Of a stretch of DNA of 9,997 nucleotides, positions 6,994-9,997 are shown piece by piece (within the stretch, counting starts at the first letter, position 1; the number at the start of each line of letters is the position of its first letter). Made by a program: the position numbers and the translations under genes. The stretch is from JAEUOS01 sp040382235. Its GTDB lineage: Bacteria; Pseudomonadota; Gammaproteobacteria; Burkholderiales; JAEUOS01. Location: NCBI GenBank assembly GCA_040382235.1, contig JBEIFV010000205.1:1-9997 (forward strand), read 5' to 3'. The notes below the pieces were generated by a model. It was not told the origin of the DNA, ran no database searches, and worked only from the letters and a program-made list of their open reading frames with translations.

Positions 6994-7809
6994 ATGAAAC
7001 TTGATACCAAGACCATCGTCATCACCGGCGCCGCCAGCGGTATCGGCCACGCGCTCGCACTGCGCTTCGCCGGCGAACACCCCAAGGGCCTGGTGCTGGC
7101 CGACCTGCCCAGCCAGGCGGCGACGCTGGATGCCTTGGCGCACACCATCACTAACGGGGTGGACGGCCAAGCGGCCGCGCCGGCCATCGCGGTGCCTTGT
7201 GATGTGGGTGCCGAAGCCGGCGTCAAGGCGCTGGTCGCCGCCGCCGAGGCGCGCTTCGACCATGTCGATGTGTTCTGCTCCAACGCCGGCATCATCCGCG
7301 ACGGCAGCGAACATGCGCCCGACGCCGAGTGGTCACTCAACTGGCAGGTACACGTGATGGCGCACGTGTACGCCGCGCGCGCGGTGGTGCCCGGCATGCG
7401 CGCCCGCGGCCACGGCTATCTGGTCAATACCGCGTCGGCCGCGGGCCTGTTGACCTCGCTGCCTTCGGCCACCTATGCCGTCTCCAAGCACGCGGCGATC
7501 GCGTTTGGCGAATGGCTGGCGATCCAGCATGGCGACGCCGGCGTGCGGGTCTCGGTGCTGTGCCCTCAGGCGGTGGATACGCCGATGATCGCCAATCGCG
7601 CCGGCTCGGCCGCGGCCGCCGCCGACGGAGTGATCTCGCCCTCCGCGTTGGCCGACTGCGTGGTGGCCGGCATCGAAGCCGAAGCCTTTCTGATCCTGCC
7701 GCACCCGCAGGTGCTGGAGTATTTTCAGCGCAAGGCGCAGGGTTATGACCGCTGGCTTGGCGGGATGCGCAAGTTCGCTGCGCGCTTAGGCGTCAAGCGC
7801 GCGCTGTAG
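6994..7809 (+). CDS. Short-chain dehydrogenase/reductase (classical SDR)
   Basis: 271-residue cytosolic NAD(P)-dependent oxidoreductase acting on an alcohol, diol or ketone. Visible motifs: the cofactor glycine motif TGAASGIG (11-18), Asp37 after the second strand (ADLP), which usually means NAD(H) preference, CDV (69-71), SNAG (96-99), catalytic Ser148 in NTASAAG, and the catalytic YAVSK with Tyr161 and Lys165. The Asn of the SDR catalytic tetrad, expected in a VN pair before the MAHVYAARA helix, is His120 here. GAAAGG 7 bases upstream supports the ATG at 6994. The gene starts 70 bases after permease 2 and ends 38 bases before the LysR gene. Its place after the importer suggests a catabolic step on the imported compound. 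The substrate cannot be named. Confidence 0.9.
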   Translation: MKLDTKTIVITGAASGIGHALALRFAGEHPKGLVLADLPSQAATLDALAHTITNGVDGQAAAPAIAVPCDVGAEAGVKALVAAAEARFDHVDVFCSNAGIIRDGSEHAPDAEWSLNWQVHVMAHVYAARAVVPGMRARGHGYLVNTASAAGLLTSLPSATYAVSKHAAIAFGEWLAIQHGDAGVRVSVLCPQAVDTPMIANRAGSAAAAADGVISPSALADCVVAGIEAEAFLILPHPQVLEYFQRKAQGYDRWLGGMRKFAARLGVKRAL

Positions 7810-7847
7810 AGACACAATCTGACCCAAGGCTCTCGCCCTGCCAGCCC

Positions 7848-8783
7848 ATGAGAGATCCGGATGACTTCCTCGTTTCTCGGTTGCGGTTCAAGCATCTCGC
7901 GCTGGTCGAGGCTCTTGACAGACTTGGAAGCATTCGCAAGGCGGCGCAAGCCATTCACGTCAGCGAACCGGCGGTGAGCAAAGCGCTTACAGAGGTCGAG
8001 GCAAGTTTCGGATTCGCGCTCTTTGAGCGTTCACCGGCAGGGGTCACGTCCACAGAACGCGGACGCGTGGTGATTGAAGGCGCGCGGCTTCTGCTGAACT
8101 CCCTGCGGCATGTGCGAGTGGCTGCAGCGAACGCGGAAGCCGTGCTGCCGCTAAGGCTAGGCGCCAATAGCTACATAGCCCAAACTTACTTTCCGCAGCT
8201 TGTCAGTGCTTTGTGGGACCAGATCGCGAACTTTCGTCTGGAGGTTCGGGAAGGCGCGGGGCCTCAGTTGCTACAGATGCTGCGGCAAGGCGATATCGAC
8301 GCAGCGCTACTGGTGATCTCCTATGAAGATATTGCCGGTCGTGGTGGCGTGGATCTGGCCATTCGAACGCTCTACAACGAAGCACTCGTGGTGATCGCCC
8401 CGAAGGGGCATCCGATGGCGAACCGTGGATCGATTTCCTGGCGCGACCTTGCCCGGGAACAATGGATTCTTCCGCCGCCGCGGACCCCAATGGACATTTC
8501 GATCCGCAATGCATTCCTCTCGGAGGGTGTTGCGCCACCTATGCCCAGGATTCTCTCCTCTGCCCCCTGCACGAATGTCAAACTGGTATCGGCTGGACTG
8601 GGCATCAGCGCCGTGCCATCGCGATTCGCAAATGCGGCGCGCGCGACCGCGGCGATCGACGTTCTGCGTGCCAAGCCCCACGCCCAATTGCCGCCGGTGA
8701 GCCTGGTGTTTCGCGCAGCGGCAGCTGAAGAGGCAGGCATTCGGGCGCTGATTGACGCGGTTGACCGCACGATGCCGAAATGA
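7848..8783 (+). CDS. LysR-type transcriptional regulator
   Basis: 311-residue DNA-binding regulator. The N-terminal winged helix-turn-helix spans about residues 13-72 and shows the family pattern: LVEALDRLGSIRKAAQAIHV, SEPAVSKALTEVE, then FALFERSPAGVTSTERG. The effector-binding domain runs from about 102 to 306 (LRLGANSYI, the RLEVREG strand, GDIDAALL, and the LVSAGLGISAVPS segment). It probably responds to a small aromatic or carboxylate compound and controls the neighbouring operons. Unusually for LysR genes it is not divergent from an obvious target but faces the same way as both neighbours. No ribosome-binding site is evident near the ATG; the nearest is AAGG at 7826-7829, 18 bases away. 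Sampled 60-base stretches here have about 52-62% GC against about 60-68% in sampled stretches of the flanking genes, so it may have a different history. Confidence 0.92.
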   Translation: MRDPDDFLVSRLRFKHLALVEALDRLGSIRKAAQAIHVSEPAVSKALTEVEASFGFALFERSPAGVTSTERGRVVIEGARLLLNSLRHVRVAAANAEAVLPLRLGANSYIAQTYFPQLVSALWDQIANFRLEVREGAGPQLLQMLRQGDIDAALLVISYEDIAGRGGVDLAIRTLYNEALVVIAPKGHPMANRGSISWRDLAREQWILPPPRTPMDISIRNAFLSEGVAPPMPRILSSAPCTNVKLVSAGLGISAVPSRFANAARATAAIDVLRAKPHAQLPPVSLVFRAAAAEEAGIRALIDAVDRTMPK

Positions 8784-8923
8784 ACTGCTGCAGGCGGCGC
8801 CAGCGTACCAACAAATGGTTTGGGCCTGATTCAAAAATGCTGCTACCCAGTCGTTAGGTTGTCCACTATCGTAAGGGCCGTCAATCATCTGCACGTCGCG
8901 TTCATTGCTGAAGGAGACATCCA
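8784..8923 (+). promoter_or_regulatory. Longest gene-free gap; likely promoter region for the second Bug gene
   Basis: 140 bases between the LysR stop and the next ATG, with no open frame of note. It is less GC-rich than its surroundings (31 of 60 bases are G or C at 8821-8880). A promoter and LysR operator would be expected here. I could not find a convincing -35/-10 pair or a clear LysR box, so this is a positional call only. Confidence 0.3.
8911..8916 (+). promoter_or_regulatory. Ribosome-binding site of the second Bug receptor
   Basis: AAGGAG, 7 bases before the ATG at 8924, is the best match to the anti-Shine-Dalgarno sequence in the window. It fixes the start and rules out an overlapping reading frame that begins at 8905. 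Confidence 0.8.
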
Positions 8924-9901
8924 ATGCCATTCATTCCCGCCAATCGACGTGCCTTCCTAAAGGGCGCTGGCGCGATCGCCGCAGGTGCCGCGTTTCCGGT
9001 GCGATCGCAGACCGGATTTCCCGACCGGCAGCTGCGGATCATCTTGCCGGTGGGGCCGGGCGGTGCCGCCGACGTGTTTGCCCGGTCATACGCCTCGGTG
9101 CTCGAGAGATCGCTGAACCAGTCGGTGATCGTGGAGTACAGGCCCGGCGGGAATTTGCAGATCTCGATGCAGGCACTGCAGAGCGCTCCGGCCGATGGCC
9201 ACACCCTGCTATGGCTCTTCAACGGCCACCCGGCGATCCACGTGATCCAAAAGCTCTTCGATCTGCAGCGCCAGATCGACCCTATCGCCCAGGTGATTTC
9301 CACGCCGATCGCTCTGCTGGTACGTGGCGATTCGCCGTACCGGACGATGCGCGACTTCATCGAGTTCGGCCGCCGCAATCCCGGCAAGCTGACTTACGGG
9401 ACGTTCGGTCCTGGCAGCGTCGAACACCTGAAGCTCGCGCAACTCGAGCGTGCTGCCGGCTTCACGGGAACCGCGGTGCCGTACAAAGGGGGCGGGCCGG
9501 ACATAGTGAAGGCGGTGCTCAGCGGCGAGATCGACCTCGGCTTCCTCGCAGGGTTCTTCGCGAAGCAGTTCGCGCCGAGCGGCAAGGTCCGCGTGCTGGC
9601 GGTGCTGGAGAAGGAGCGATGGAGCGACTTCCCGGACGTTCCGACGCTCGCCGAAGCCGGGGTGGATACGCAGCCAATGAGCTATTGGGGAGGGTTCGGA
9701 CTTCGCGCCGGCACGCCACCCGCGATCGTGCAACGCCTGTATCGCGAGATCGCGGCCGCATCGGCGCAGCCGGAGGTTAGAGAAAAGGTCGCCGCAGGGG
9801 GCGCCAGCGTGACGCTCAGCCCGTCGGTCGACGCGTTCAGGACCAGGATCGCGTCGGATATCGAATGGATGTCGCAGACGGCGAAGCTGCTCAATTTCTG
9901 A
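8924..9901 (+). CDS. Bug-family periplasmic solute-binding receptor with Tat-type signal
   Basis: 325-residue receptor of the same family as the one at 1359 but clearly diverged. The N terminus carries NRRAFLKG (residues 8-15), a near-perfect twin-arginine motif. The Ala/Gly-rich stretch GAGAIAAGAAF follows, with probable cleavage before about residue 30, so export in folded form by the Tat system is likely. Family landmarks are the LRIILPVGPGG strand and turn (37-47) with Asp50, YRPGG (72-76), the PADGHTLL segment (89-96), YGTFGPGSVEH (158-168) and AVPYKGGGPD (184-193). The start has the strongest ribosome-binding site in the window. It stands alone after a 140-base gap downstream of the LysR gene, so it may be that regulator's target. 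No TctA/TctB genes are visible before the window ends. The ligand is unknown. Confidence 0.93.
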   Translation: MPFIPANRRAFLKGAGAIAAGAAFPVRSQTGFPDRQLRIILPVGPGGAADVFARSYASVLERSLNQSVIVEYRPGGNLQISMQALQSAPADGHTLLWLFNGHPAIHVIQKLFDLQRQIDPIAQVISTPIALLVRGDSPYRTMRDFIEFGRRNPGKLTYGTFGPGSVEHLKLAQLERAAGFTGTAVPYKGGGPDIVKAVLSGEIDLGFLAGFFAKQFAPSGKVRVLAVLEKERWSDFPDVPTLAEAGVDTQPMSYWGGFGLRAGTPPAIVQRLYREIAAASAQPEVREKVAAGGASVTLSPSVDAFRTRIASDIEWMSQTAKLLNF

Positions 9902-9997
9902 GCACATCCCTGGCCCCTGCCGCGGGTCCGCCAGCGCAGACTTCTGCCGCAACCGGCGAAGAGCCCCGTCATCGTGCCGCGGCCCGGTATCTGTGGG
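9902..9997. other. Non-coding tail of the window
   Basis: 96 bases after the second Bug gene. I see no plausible start with a ribosome-binding site, no strong hairpin followed by T residues, and no repeat. The next gene presumably begins beyond the window. Confidence 0.4.

Noticed and set aside
8807..8819. Small dyad ACCA-acaaa-TGGT after the LysR gene as an operator or terminator
   Set aside because: A four-base arm is expected by chance. There is no T run and no clear T-N11-A LysR box.
8784..8923. Sigma-70 promoter for the second Bug gene
   Set aside because: Candidates such as TATCGT at 8867-8872 lack a matching -35 element at 16-18 bases, so no precise promoter is claimed.

Overview
The window is high-GC (about 65% by eye), densely packed DNA with every recognisable gene on the + strand. 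It looks like a chromosomal catabolic region of a betaproteobacterium, most likely Burkholderiales. The main reason is two periplasmic receptors of the Bug (tripartite tricarboxylate transporter) family, which is greatly expanded in that order, set among aromatic-catabolism-type enzymes, an SsuABC/TauABC-like transporter and a LysR regulator. The organism call is inference; there is no rRNA or other marker gene.

Layout: (1) 1-1266 is the 3' part of a type B carboxylesterase, cut by the window edge, with its whole catalytic triad visible. (2) 1359-2330 is a Bug-type solute receptor with a Sec signal peptide. (3) 2358-3533 is a flavoprotein monooxygenase of the 4-hydroxybenzoate 3-hydroxylase (PobA) family. 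(4) 3606-6923 is a four-gene ABC importer: ATPase, NMT1/SsuA-like binding protein, and two different SsuC-like permeases. The genes are joined by three successive 4-base stop/start overlaps. (5) 6994-7809 is a short-chain dehydrogenase. (6) 7848-8783 is a LysR-type regulator, less GC-rich than its neighbours. (7) 8924-9901 is a second Bug-type receptor with a Tat-type signal, after a 140-base gap.

A plausible joint role is uptake and early breakdown of an esterified or substituted aromatic acid. The receptors and ABC importer would bring the compound in, the esterase would release an aromatic acid, the monooxygenase would hydroxylate the ring, the dehydrogenase would oxidise an alcohol or diol intermediate, and the LysR protein would sense substrate. 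No ring-cleavage gene and no TctA/TctB membrane genes are in the window, so the pathway is incomplete here and the substrate is unproven.

I do not see an obviously new type of system. The most interesting signals are: the PobA-family enzyme keeps the substrate-carboxylate and FAD residues but has Phe at the Tyr385 position and Val at the His72 position of the known proton-relay network; the ABC importer has two distinct permeases; the dehydrogenase has His in place of the tetrad Asn; and a small hairpin covers the ribosome-binding site of the dehydrogenase.
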